Assembly: GCF_016653635.2 (NCBI RefSeq)
Contig: NZ_CP067420.1
Coordinates: 2,577,501 to 2,641,500, forward strand
DNA from: Skermanella sp. TT6
GTDB lineage: Bacteria > Pseudomonadota > Alphaproteobacteria > Azospirillales > Azospirillaceae
Reading direction: 5' to 3'
DNA length: 64,000 nt
The position numbers and the translations under genes were made by a program. The notes beneath the pieces are model-generated. The model saw nothing but the letters and a program-made list of their open reading frames with translations. It was not told the origin of the DNA and searched no databases. Shown here piece after piece: positions 26,278-35,064 of the stretch (its first letter is position 1; every line of letters begins with the position of its first letter).

Positions 26278-26532
26278 TCAGAAGCTGATGTTGATGGAGC
26301 CGATGGCGGTGTTGTCCGCCGCTTCCCCGCCCAGCGCGCCGCGCGAGATGGCGGAGGAATAGCCGTCCCCGCCGGTCCCGGACGATTCCGCCTGGTTGAG
26401 CGACGCTCCGAACCCTCCGGCCGATGCCGAGCCCGCTCCCATGCCACCGATCCCGGACGAGCCGCCATGGGCATGGCCGAACGCGTCGCCGCCGGACTTC
26501 CCGCTCTGGCCGAAGTTCAGATCAGTGCCCAT
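26278..26532 (-). CDS. Gly/Ser-rich 84-residue peptide, candidate ATP-grasp substrate
   Basis: AGGGAG lies 7 nt before the ATG at 26532, giving an 84-residue peptide. It is about one third glycine, rich in Ser/Ala, and has no Cys. Potential crosslink residues are D4, K12, D16, E49, D56, E70 and D73, with Ser/Thr interspersed. It ends in the alternating hydrophobic stretch NTAIGSINISF. There is no Sec signal and no double-Gly leader that stands out. Its position directly ahead of an ATP-grasp ligase fits a graspetide precursor. A structural low-complexity protein is the alternative. Confidence 0.65.
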   Translation of the reverse strand: MGTDLNFGQSGKSGGDAFGHAHGGSSGIGGMGAGSASAGGFGASLNQAESSGTGGDGYSSAISRGALGGEAADNTAIGSINISF

Positions 26533-26842
26533 GGACAAACTCCCTGCCGCATGTCGTCGCCATAACGAACCCAATTCTCAACCAGGAGGAAATTACCGGT
26601 CGCGCCCATATGTCGTAGCGGGTATCGTACCAGTCGATGTACCATTTGTTGCGGGTTTCGTCCATGGCTTCGTCCGGGAGCGTGCCCGCGGCACAGGGCT
26701 CCCACAGCGTTCCGCACGGAAGGGATACTGTTTCTAACAATTTTATATTTATCTTGAGTCACTCGAACGGGAATGACATTAACTCAGGGTGGACCGGACG
26801 CCTTGCTGCGGGCGCCGGACTCCGATCAGGATGATTTCTTGG
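26533..26842. other. Divergent promoter region with a possible tiny ORF
   Basis: This 310-bp gap separates the leftward peptide/ATP-grasp pair from the rightward PP2C gene. It contains the most AT-rich stretch nearby (26731-26765, with TTTTATATTTATCTTGA), a likely promoter zone. On the minus strand a 47-codon frame (26522-26665) starts with W/Y/D-rich sequence and overlaps the peptide gene's start by 11 bp. Its 3' half has poor codon use, so I do not call it a gene. Confidence 0.45.
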
Positions 26843-27604
26843 ATGACAGGCAACAGACCCCGCTCAGTTCAGTATGCCGGCCTCACGGATGTCGGCAGGG
26901 TCCGCTCCCAGAACGAGGACTCGTTCCAAATCGATCCGGATCTCGGCCTCGTCCTCGTCGCCGACGGCATGGGCGGCCATATCGGGGGCGATGTCGCCAG
27001 CCGCACGGCGATCGAGGCTGTGAACGACTTCATCCTCGAGTACGAGCCGGTGCCGGACGGGCTCGACCGGACGGAGACCGAGGGATCGATCGAGATCGTC
27101 CGTACCGCGGTACACCGGGCGAACCAGCGGATCGTCGGCCTGAATCACGAGCGCGGACTGCCGGACAACCGCGGGATGGGCACGACGATCGTCGGCTTCT
27201 GGCTGCCCTCGGGCCTGTCCCCGGCCATCGTCTTCCATGTCGGCGACAGCCGGCTCTACCGGCTGCGCGACGGTCGGCTGGACCAGATCACCCACGACCA
27301 TAGCCTCTACCAGGCGTGGGTCGACGCCGGCAGGTCGGGTGCCCCGCCCAACCGCAACATCATCATGCGGGCGCTGGGCGTCGCGGACGATGCCGAGGCC
27401 GACGTCTCCGTCGAGGAGACCCGGGCGGGCGACATCTTCCTGCTGTGCTCCGACGGCCTGAACGGCATGGTCCCGGACGACACGATCATCGACATACTGA
27501 TCGAGCCGCTGCCGCTGGAAGAAGCCTGCCGCCGGCTGGTCGAGGAGGCGAACGCCCATGGCGGCCGCGACAACGTGACGGTGGCCCTGGTCCGGTTCGA
27601 CTGA
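26843..27604 (+). CDS. PP2C-family Ser/Thr protein phosphatase
   Basis: The 253-residue single domain has all PP2C motifs in order: SQNEDSF (Asp ligand), LVADGMGGHIGGD, MGTTIVGF, FHVGDSRLYRLRDG, HDHSLYQAWVDAG, LLCSDGLNGMV and GGRDNVTVALV. It dephosphorylates Ser/Thr phosphoproteins in the cytoplasm using two metal ions. The start at 26843 gives the usual short lead to the first strand; 26831 is also possible. No Ser/Thr kinase gene is in the window, but two FHA proteins follow directly, convergent by 15 bp. Confidence 0.92.
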   Translation: MTGNRPRSVQYAGLTDVGRVRSQNEDSFQIDPDLGLVLVADGMGGHIGGDVASRTAIEAVNDFILEYEPVPDGLDRTETEGSIEIVRTAVHRANQRIVGLNHERGLPDNRGMGTTIVGFWLPSGLSPAIVFHVGDSRLYRLRDGRLDQITHDHSLYQAWVDAGRSGAPPNRNIIMRALGVADDAEADVSVEETRAGDIFLLCSDGLNGMVPDDTIIDILIEPLPLEEACRRLVEEANAHGGRDNVTVALVRFD

Positions 27605-27619
27605 CGGGATCCCTCTCGG

Positions 27620-28516
27620 CTATCCGGCCTCCCCCTCGATCGTGCCGCAGCGGTACCGGATGACATTGTCCGGGTCCTCGGCCGGCGCGATCCCGAGGGA
27701 GATCAGGCCGGAGGTCAGCAGGTAGGTCGGTTCCCGCTTGAGCACCAGCAGGCGTTGGCTTTCGTCGAGGCAGAAGGTGCCGTTGGTGCTGTGGTCGGTC
27801 AGGGTGAACCGGCCGTTCATGATCTCCAGCGTGGCATGCCGGCGCGACGCCCAGTCGCTGTTGATCACCAGCCCGCACCCGCCGTCGCGTCCCATCAGCA
27901 CCGGCGCCGAGCCGGTGTCCAGGCGGAGCTGGCGTCCCCGGTGGGTCAGGATCAGGATGCCCCGGCGCTTGCCGCTGGCTCCGTCGAGCTGGCCGGCGGC
28001 GACCGTCACGTTCTCCGGATCGCCCAGGGTGCGGTAGATCTCGACCGCGTCGATGCCGCCCTTGACGACCGCCGAGTCGAGCCGCTGTGTATTGGGCCGA
28101 TAGGCAGGGTGAAGGGCGTCGACGCAGGCGCGGGTCATCAGCACCTCGCCTGGACTTGCGAGGGCGGCGAGGCGGGACGCAAGGTTGACCGTGGCGCCGA
28201 ACACATCCCCCGGGGTCACGATCACCGGTCCGATGGTGAAGCCGATCCTGACCTTCGGCTCGGTGCCCCGCAGCGCTTCCTGGATGTGGGCGGCGGCGCA
28301 GTAGGCGGTGTCGGCCGACGGGAAGGTGCTGAGCGCACCGTCTCCCATGGTCTTGACCACGGTTCCGGAATAGCGTTCCGTCGCCTCGATGATCTGGCCG
28401 ACGCAGCGCTCCGTCAGGGCATGCGCGGCTGCATCCCCCAGGACCTGGTACAGGCGGGTGCTGTCGCAGACGTCCGCGAACATCACCGCCATGGTTTCGT
28501 CGGACTGGACCGCCAA
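27620..28516 (-). CDS. Class III adenylate/guanylate cyclase with C-terminal FHA domain
   Basis: The first 170 residues form a class III cyclase domain. The metal Asps are in MFADVCDSTRLY and KTMGDGALSTF, followed by GDVFGATVNLASRLAALASPGEVLMT. Residues about 185-275 form an FHA domain (VLMGRDGGCGLVI...WASRRHATLEI...LTDHSTNGTF). The start is uncertain: a TTG at 28516 gives a normal lead, while an ATG at 28492 would trim the first strand. It lies 19 bp after the membrane FHA gene and should be co-transcribed with it. Confidence 0.82.
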   Translation of the reverse strand: MAVQSDETMAVMFADVCDSTRLYQVLGDAAAHALTERCVGQIIEATERYSGTVVKTMGDGALSTFPSADTAYCAAAHIQEALRGTEPKVRIGFTIGPVIVTPGDVFGATVNLASRLAALASPGEVLMTRACVDALHPAYRPNTQRLDSAVVKGGIDAVEIYRTLGDPENVTVAAGQLDGASGKRRGILILTHRGRQLRLDTGSAPVLMGRDGGCGLVINSDWASRRHATLEIMNGRFTLTDHSTNGTFCLDESQRLLVLKREPTYLLTSGLISLGIAPAEDPDNVIRYRCGTIEGEAG

Positions 28517-28535
28517 GACCGCACCACCCCGTTCG

Positions 28536-29867
28536 TCACCCCGGGCCGGACCCCAGGAACTCTTTCCACTGGTTGAGCAGCGGCAGGTCACGGTCCTCGA
28601 CCGACTTCACCGCCGAGTTGAACAGCACGTAATCCACCGACAGGTACCTGTTCGTCTCCCGCCGGATCCGGGTGAAATCGAGCTTCAGGGCATCCAATGC
28701 CTGGATGCGTTCACGCGGCGGCTGGGCCGGGGCGAGCTTCGACACCTGCGGGAATTCGGCCGAGAGGGCGCGCATGTCGATCAGGATGCGGGCCAGCCTG
28801 ACCAGTTCGCGGGCGACCGCGACTCCGTCGGTCGAGCCGTGCTCGGCATTGGCGGGAACCCGGCCGGCGGTCGTCTCCAGGTCGGCGTTGAGCCGTTCGG
28901 TCAGGCGGCGCAGGCTGGCCAAGTCTCCCTTGGCGAGCAGCGGCAGGAACTCCCGTTCGAAGGACAGGAACTTCATGCGTGCCGCCAGGTCGGCCAGCGG
29001 CGCGTTCTGCTCGGAGGAGAGGAGCCGGCCGCTGTCGGCGATCGCCTCCGCCAGTTCGTTCAGGTCCTGGTCGAACGAGTCGGCCTGGTTGCCGCCGGCA
29101 TACTGGGACGCGCGATCGATCACCCGCTTGCGGACCGCTGCGGAATGCTCGATCGTCTGCGCTATGAACTGCTGCTTCTTGTGGATCGGGTAATAGACGG
29201 CGGCGCCGATGCCCAGCCCGGCCAGCAGGATGCCCACGACGCCGCCCAGGACCAGCCTGCCGCGGATGCTTGAGCGCTCCCGCTCTTCCCCGGCGCCGTC
29301 CTCGTCCTCGTCGATCTTCACCTTGACGGGCGCTTCCACCTTGCGGACGGCGTCGAGCACGGCCTTTCCGGCGCCCAGGCTGCCGACCATCATGGTCCGC
29401 TCGGACAGGTCGTCGTCATGGTGGGCGGGCAGGGGGCGCCCCCGCTCCACCGCCTGGGCGGGAGGACGGTCCAGCTCGAAGCGGAAGGCCAGGGAGCCCA
29501 GCCTGACCTCGTCGTTGTGCTTCAGCCAGATCGTATTGACCTTGTGGCCGTTGACATAGACGCCGTTGGTGCTGTTGAGGTCCTCGATGCCCCAGGTGCC
29601 CTCGCCGGGAAACAGCTTGGCATGCTGGCGAGAGAGCTTGCGGGACGCGACGACGAACGAGCTGGCGTCGCCCCGCCCTATCGTCACCGTCTTTCCGCCG
29701 GGAAGCGGTACCACGACCTGGGCCGGTGCGCCGTCGATCTGCGACGGATCCAGGCAGATGAGCTTTCCGTCCGGATTGCCCGCAGGCGCGTTCGCCGCGC
29801 CGACGGCACCGGCCCTGCGCCCCTGGTCGCGTACCAGCATGGTTCTGTCTTGGTTTGAATCGATCAT
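28536..29867 (-). CDS. FHA-domain, single-pass membrane protein
   Basis: In this 443-residue protein an FHA domain (about 50-130) has VTIGRGDASSFVV, LSRQHAKLF and LNSTNGVYVNG, so the phosphothreonine-binding Arg, Ser and Asn are intact. An acidic linker follows, a membrane segment (about 203-225, LVLGGVVGILLAGLGIGAAVYY), and a roughly 215-residue helical extracytoplasmic or coiled-coil part. Two similar Thr motifs flank the FHA domain: DRTMLV near residue 8 and ERTMMV near 160. These may be phospho-targets of a kinase and ligands for the FHA. The product would relay phospho-signals at the inner membrane. Confidence 0.82.
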   Translation of the reverse strand: MIDSNQDRTMLVRDQGRRAGAVGAANAPAGNPDGKLICLDPSQIDGAPAQVVVPLPGGKTVTIGRGDASSFVVASRKLSRQHAKLFPGEGTWGIEDLNSTNGVYVNGHKVNTIWLKHNDEVRLGSLAFRFELDRPPAQAVERGRPLPAHHDDDLSERTMMVGSLGAGKAVLDAVRKVEAPVKVKIDEDEDGAGEERERSSIRGRLVLGGVVGILLAGLGIGAAVYYPIHKKQQFIAQTIEHSAAVRKRVIDRASQYAGGNQADSFDQDLNELAEAIADSGRLLSSEQNAPLADLAARMKFLSFEREFLPLLAKGDLASLRRLTERLNADLETTAGRVPANAEHGSTDGVAVARELVRLARILIDMRALSAEFPQVSKLAPAQPPRERIQALDALKLDFTRIRRETNRYLSVDYVLFNSAVKSVEDRDLPLLNQWKEFLGSGPG

Positions 29868-30011
29868 CGCTCGACGGGATGTCCGGACCAGGTGATGTGC
29901 AGGACGCCACGGCATGGGGCCGTCGCGCCGCAGCGCGGAGCCGCAGGGTCACTATGCCGAAGCATGGTATTTTACGCAACCCTGGCGGTAATAATTAACA
30001 GAATTTAACCT

Positions 30012-31067
30012 TTATGCGGGAGGTGCGGCCGCATGCTTGGTCCGCTCGATGTCGAACTGGATGCGGAGCATGCGGCGCAGGAAGAGACTGTCCCGGGGGG
30101 TCGCCGCGAGCCCGTCGGCCGTGGGGTGCGGCTCCCCGGCGAGGGTAGCGGCCAGGCACCCGGTCAGGTATCCGCCCATCGCGCCCGGAAGGTCCGTCAC
30201 CGCCGGATCGGCGTCCACGTCGTAGATCACGGGGCCGTCGGGGCCGGCGACGTAAAGGACGCTGCCCCACCGCAGGCCCGACAGGGCGAGCGCGCTCCCG
30301 GCCACGCTGCTCTCGGCGTCCGGCAGCGGTCCCGTGACGGGAGCGAAGACCTCCAGGCGCTCCAGCGCATCGTCGGACGGCATGGCCCATTCGAGCGTCA
30401 GGACGGTCCGGCCGTCGATCGCGTAGGCGCGGCGCAGCGGCCCGTCCACGGTCGGCGCCAGCAGGACCGGCGGCTTGTCGGCGCCGATCAGGTGTTCGCG
30501 CTGGCGGTCGCGGAACAGTTGCCAGGCGCACTTGCCGGTCGCCGTCCGCCACACGACGGCACGCCCCTGGTCGGCGATGGACCGGGCGAAGTCCCGTGCG
30601 ATGCCGGGATCGTTGGTGCAGATCGCGCGGGCGACCCCCAGCCCGCCGAGGTCTAGGCGTTCCAGCTGGTGGTGGCGCGGGAAGGCCCCGAGGTGCCCGG
30701 CCGGGCCGTTGTAGAGGCGCACCGGCATGTCTTCGAGCCGGGACAGCAGGCTGTAGAGGAAGCTGTATCGCTGCTGCCGCCGGACGTGCTCCGACTGCCA
30801 CAGGGACCAGTCGGCGCCTGGCTCGATGGCGGGATCGGCGGCTGGGATCACCGGGTCCTCGTAGCGGAAGCCATGGACGAACAGGGCGTCGAACCGGTCG
30901 AGCTCATGCCCGTCCCAGCGGATGCCGGCCTCGCCCACGCTCATCCGGGTTCCTTCCGGCATCGAGGCGTCGAGCCAGGGCACGTCGCTTTCCAGGCGCC
31001 GGCACAGCCCGGCATGGAGGCGGCGGCCGAGGGGGGAGGCCGCGGGCGCGATCAGGCCGATCTTCAT
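30012..31067 (-). CDS. Second, divergent ATP-grasp-like protein, possibly inactive
   Basis: The 351-residue protein follows the RimK/MvdD layout: an N-terminal MKIGLIAPAASPLGRRL nucleotide-fold-like start, then GHLGAFPRHHQLERLDLGGL and ICTNDPGIARDFARS matching the pre-ATP-lobe region. It deviates at key points. The expected ATP lysine region reads VVWRTATG with Arg instead of Lys, and the C-terminal metal motif reads YDVDADPA instead of D/E-x-N. Its ATG overlaps the stop of the third TolC gene (ATGA). It may be a pseudoenzyme partner of the first ATP-grasp protein. Confidence 0.65.
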   Translation of the reverse strand: MKIGLIAPAASPLGRRLHAGLCRRLESDVPWLDASMPEGTRMSVGEAGIRWDGHELDRFDALFVHGFRYEDPVIPAADPAIEPGADWSLWQSEHVRRQQRYSFLYSLLSRLEDMPVRLYNGPAGHLGAFPRHHQLERLDLGGLGVARAICTNDPGIARDFARSIADQGRAVVWRTATGKCAWQLFRDRQREHLIGADKPPVLLAPTVDGPLRRAYAIDGRTVLTLEWAMPSDDALERLEVFAPVTGPLPDAESSVAGSALALSGLRWGSVLYVAGPDGPVIYDVDADPAVTDLPGAMGGYLTGCLAATLAGEPHPTADGLAATPRDSLFLRRMLRIQFDIERTKHAAAPPA

Positions 31068-33019
31068 GGTTTTCCTTCCGGTTTGGCGATCCGGTCCGGA
31101 CGGGACTCGGCGGGTTTGAAGAAAGAGAGGTGGCCGGCATCGGCCAGCAGCGAGAGGCGGTTGCGGTCGAACTGGCTGGCGACGGTCTGTTCCGCCAGCG
31201 CGCCCGCGATGGTCCCCTGGGCGAACAGCAGTCCGCTCTCGGCCTGCTTGGCGTCGACCCGCGCCCCGGTCAGGGCGAGCCGGGCGGAGAGCAGGCGGCG
31301 CGTCGCCTGGATCAGCTCGTCCTCCGACACCGTGCCGGTGAGCGCCTGCCGGCGCTCCAGGCTGGCGACCGAGGTCGCGAGATTGTCGACTTCTGCGGCG
31401 CCCGCCCTGACCCGGGCGCGGGCCGCCTGGACCGCCGCCAGCCGCTCGGCGATCTCGCGACGGACGCGGTTCTGCAGGGACTGCGTCGCATATTCCTGGT
31501 CCTGGGTGCCGAGCCGCGCGATGTCGGCGCCGGCCCCGGCGGACCGGTTCGCCCAGGGATAGGACAGGCCCAGGCCGTAGCTCTGGTTGAGGCTGTCCGG
31601 CGCCGCTATCCCGGTGTGGCTCTTGAGGGGGTCGGCATAGCCGTAGGACGTCCCGTTCTGGCCGGCGGTGACGCTGGCCACGAACCGGAGATCCAGGCGG
31701 GCCTGGTTGCGGGCCAGGGCCTCGTTGATCTCGCGGAGGATCCGGTTGATGTCGTCCACCTTGAAGTCGGGCCGGCTCTCCCGGGCGGTGCGCAGGGCGG
31801 TCTCCAGGTCGACCGGCACGGCCTGCGCCAGGTCGTCCTCGTAATCGACCGGCAGATAGATGGCGTCCGCGCCGATGACCGAGGGATCGCCGATCAGCAG
31901 GGACAGGGCCTGCGACGCGGAGACATAATCGCTGAGCGCCTGTTCGACCCGGACCCGCGCCCTGGCCGCCTCCGCGTCGATCTGGGCCTTCTGAAGCCGG
32001 GTGGTCTGGTTCAGGGCATAGAGGCGGTCCATCCTTTCCTGCTGCCGCAAGATCATGTCCCGGTTGGCGGCGGTGGTCTCCAGCGCTTCCAGGCGGCGGA
32101 CGGCTTCGAAATAGGCGGTGTCGATCTCCAGCAGGATCGTGTTGAGCAGCACCTGAAGGTCCCAGTCCGCCCGCTCGGCCACCGCGGCGGCGCTGCGCGA
32201 CGCCGCGTTCTTCTTGTTGTCGGGCCCGAAATCCTTCGTGAAGGGCAGGGGCATGTTCAGGCTGCCGGACAGGTTGGTGCTCCACATCCCGTCCTCCCAG
32301 TAGTACCCGGCCCGGTAATAGACCTCGCGCTGGGCGGTCCGGTCGGTGATCGAGAGGGTGCCGCCCCAGGGAAGCTCCTGTGTGATCTGGAGCGTGTAGT
32401 TCAGGCTCTCCTCGGGGCTGCCGAACGTCCGGCCCGGCGTCGCCTCGATCGGCAGTTCGATCAGTTCGCCGCCCTTGATCGGCCGCAGCTTCATGTCCTT
32501 GATCTGGGCCTGTCCCTCGTTCTCGCTCGGCGGCAGGTTCTTGAACGGCGAATTGATGTTGAATCCGTCGGCATTGACCGCCTTGGTGATCGCCTTGCCG
32601 ATGCGCGTGCGGTGCTCGGTGTCGGCCCGGCCATAGCCGATCGTCAGGTCCAGCACGGGGTTGAACACGGCGTCCGCCTCGCGCGACAGAGCGGCCGCGC
32701 GTTCCGGCGTCGTCAGGCCGATCGCGAGGCGCAGGTTGTTGCCGAGGCCGGCGGCCACAGCGGTCCTGCGGTCGATCGGCTCCACCGCCCGCGCGCCGGC
32801 GATGTCGGGGCGGCGCTTGAGCAGGTCGCCGACCAGGGCGATCCGCTCCTGGTCGCGGGCGCCGGGCTGCTCCGCGATCTGCCGCCTGACCAGCTCGGTC
32901 ACGGCGGCGCCGTGGCGGGCGATCAGGTCGGGACCCGGAGACTGCGCCGACGCGGGAACGGCTTGCGCGAGGATCAGGGCGGCATTCACCAGCGGCAGCA
33001 GGATCCGGTGCTGCGTCAT
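31064..33019 (-). CDS. TolC-family outer-membrane protein (third of tandem)
   Basis: The 651-residue secreted protein has a signal peptide ending VPASAQ and an elongated N-terminal part (30-260), with EADAVFNPVLDLTIGYG near 128 and QELPWGGTLSITD near 220. The TolC-type helical hairpins follow to the C-terminus (Gln/Arg/Ala-rich, NRDMILRQQERMDRLYAL). It is about 170 residues longer than TolC itself. It shares LPWGG and the LPFTKDFG segment with the other two tandem copies. It overlaps both neighbours by 4 bp. Confidence 0.83.
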   Translation of the reverse strand: MTQHRILLPLVNAALILAQAVPASAQSPGPDLIARHGAAVTELVRRQIAEQPGARDQERIALVGDLLKRRPDIAGARAVEPIDRRTAVAAGLGNNLRLAIGLTTPERAAALSREADAVFNPVLDLTIGYGRADTEHRTRIGKAITKAVNADGFNINSPFKNLPPSENEGQAQIKDMKLRPIKGGELIELPIEATPGRTFGSPEESLNYTLQITQELPWGGTLSITDRTAQREVYYRAGYYWEDGMWSTNLSGSLNMPLPFTKDFGPDNKKNAASRSAAAVAERADWDLQVLLNTILLEIDTAYFEAVRRLEALETTAANRDMILRQQERMDRLYALNQTTRLQKAQIDAEAARARVRVEQALSDYVSASQALSLLIGDPSVIGADAIYLPVDYEDDLAQAVPVDLETALRTARESRPDFKVDDINRILREINEALARNQARLDLRFVASVTAGQNGTSYGYADPLKSHTGIAAPDSLNQSYGLGLSYPWANRSAGAGADIARLGTQDQEYATQSLQNRVRREIAERLAAVQAARARVRAGAAEVDNLATSVASLERRQALTGTVSEDELIQATRRLLSARLALTGARVDAKQAESGLLFAQGTIAGALAEQTVASQFDRNRLSLLADAGHLSFFKPAESRPDRIAKPEGKP

Positions 33020-35064
33020 CGCGGCGGCTCCCCGAAGGCGGCGAGCGCGCCGGTGCCGCGGAGCAGGGCGATGCGTTCCCGATCCTCGCGGGTCTGCGCC
33101 ACTCCCTCCCCGTACCGCTCGGCCAGGGCGCCGATGCTGGCCAGCATCCTGCTCTCCGCGATCCGGGCGTCGATCCGCGCCTGGATGTGGCCGAGGCGCG
33201 CCTCCAGCAGGGTGCCGAGGCGTTCGATCGTCTCGTAGATGGTCACGACGCCGCCGGCTTCGAGCCGGGCCGCCCTGTCGTACAGGTCGCGGGCAAGCGC
33301 GAGGCGCCGCGCGGTGTCGTCGATCCTCTGGCGGGCGCTGGCGAGCTGGATGCGGGCGGTCTCGTAGTCGCCGCGGATCTGGCGCTCGACCTGATTCAGC
33401 AGGTGGGTCTGCCGGGCGACGTCGTGATCGGCCCCGGCCAGGGCCGCCTTGGCGGCGCGGTTGCCGATCGGACGGCGGTAGAGGACCCCGATGCTGAATG
33501 ACGCGCTGTCGTAGCTGATCAGGCTGCCCAGGGACTCGGTCACGCTTGGATAGCCGAAGACCGCGTTGCTCTGGCTGACCTGGAGGGATCCGCTGGCGGT
33601 CACGTCCGGGCGGGTCTGCGCGTCCCGCGCCTCACGCACCCGGAGGGCGATCCGGACCGCCGTCTCCGATCTCAGGTAGTCGGGACTGTCCAGCACCCGG
33701 GCCGCCAGCCTGCCGGCCCCTTCGCCGGATGCCGGCGGCACTTCGGGCGGCTGGTCCAGGGCGGCGCTGTACTCGATCGGCAGCAGCAGCGCGTCGTCCC
33801 GCTCGTCCAGCAGTTCGCGGAGGGACTCGGACGCGGCGAGATAATCGCCGAAGAGCTGCTGCTGGACCGCGCGCAGCCGCTCCATCTGGGCGACCACCTG
33901 GCCGCGGTTGCTCTCGCTGGCGAGCCCAAGCTCCATCCGGCGCTGCACGCGCGCGGCGCTCTCCTCCGCCAGCGCGGCGGAACCCGCCGCCGCGTCGAGC
34001 CGCTGGATCGCGCCGACCAGGGTCCAGTACAGGGTATCGACGCTGAGCAGGGTCTGGTTGACCACGCCGCGCACCGCGAAATCGGCGACGTCGACATTGA
34101 GACGGGCGGTGTCCATCGCCAGCCGGTTCTCGTCCCCCTCGCGGAAGTTGCGCGTGTAGGGAATCGGATGGCTGCCCGACAGTGTCGCGCGCGAGGTCCA
34201 GGGGCGGCCGTAGGAGCCGTAGACCCTGGTCGAGGGATCGTCGGGATTATTGACGTAATAGGCGTCGCGGTAGGTCGTGACGACGGTGAGGTCCAGGTTG
34301 CCGCCCCAGGGCAACCGCTGGGAAACGCCGGCGGTCCCGGTATAGGTCTCGGTCTGGCCGTTCGGGCTCCTGGTGCTCGCCTCCTTGCGGAACGGATAGT
34401 AACCGGCGACCCGTTCCTTGTCGAAGGCGACCAGGGCCACGGGCGCGGTGGACGGCAGTGTCCGGACATGGCATCGCCCGCTGGCGTCGGGCGCGATCAT
34501 CCGGCCGCGCAGGAAGTTGGTCTGGAGCTCCTGCGGCTGGCTCAGGATGTCGTCCATGGTGCCGCACAGGAAGATGTCGTCCGTGCGGGTGCCGGTCGGG
34601 ATCTGCTGACCGCGGACATATTCCTGCGTGGCGGGCTTCCACTGCATGGGGCGCTCGATCCGCTCGAAGCTGTTCGACAGGGACGCGTTCGCCGCCAGGA
34701 TGAAGACCGGGTCGAAAACCGCTTCCGCCTCGACCAGGGTACGCTGGACCACTGATCTGTTCAGCCCGATCCGCTTGACGTCGAGATTGCGCTGCAAAGC
34801 CGTCAGCGCCGCTTCGCGCAGGGCCAGCTCCCGCGTTTGCTCCGGAGCGAACAGCACTCCGGTCCGGGCAAGGGCCGTGCGGGTCGCCGCGACCACGGCG
34901 TTGCCGCCCCGTTCGTCGACGATGCGCGCCGGATCGCTCGTGAAGAGCCCGGCCGGTATCCCGGCCGGAGGCTCCGTGCCCGGCTGCTGCTGGGCCGCGG
35001 CGGGTCCCGGCGACAACGCCAGTGCCAGGAGTGCCGCGGCGGCGGGGACCGAGGGCAGGCTCAT
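33016..35064 (-). CDS. TolC-family outer-membrane protein (second of tandem)
   Basis: The 682-residue protein has a signal peptide ending GPAAAQ, EAEAVFDPVFILAANASL near 110, QRLPWGGNLDLTV near 245, HPIPYTRNF near 300 and two helical-hairpin repeats to the end. Two Cys (in DIFLCGTMDD and GRCHV) sit in the N-terminal insert and could form a periplasmic disulphide. The ATG at 35064 overlaps the upstream stop by 4 bp. It is the longest of the three. Function as an export duct is inferred from the family. Confidence 0.83.
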   Translation of the reverse strand: MSLPSVPAAAALLALALSPGPAAAQQQPGTEPPAGIPAGLFTSDPARIVDERGGNAVVAATRTALARTGVLFAPEQTRELALREAALTALQRNLDVKRIGLNRSVVQRTLVEAEAVFDPVFILAANASLSNSFERIERPMQWKPATQEYVRGQQIPTGTRTDDIFLCGTMDDILSQPQELQTNFLRGRMIAPDASGRCHVRTLPSTAPVALVAFDKERVAGYYPFRKEASTRSPNGQTETYTGTAGVSQRLPWGGNLDLTVVTTYRDAYYVNNPDDPSTRVYGSYGRPWTSRATLSGSHPIPYTRNFREGDENRLAMDTARLNVDVADFAVRGVVNQTLLSVDTLYWTLVGAIQRLDAAAGSAALAEESAARVQRRMELGLASESNRGQVVAQMERLRAVQQQLFGDYLAASESLRELLDERDDALLLPIEYSAALDQPPEVPPASGEGAGRLAARVLDSPDYLRSETAVRIALRVREARDAQTRPDVTASGSLQVSQSNAVFGYPSVTESLGSLISYDSASFSIGVLYRRPIGNRAAKAALAGADHDVARQTHLLNQVERQIRGDYETARIQLASARQRIDDTARRLALARDLYDRAARLEAGGVVTIYETIERLGTLLEARLGHIQARIDARIAESRMLASIGALAERYGEGVAQTREDRERIALLRGTGALAAFGEPPR

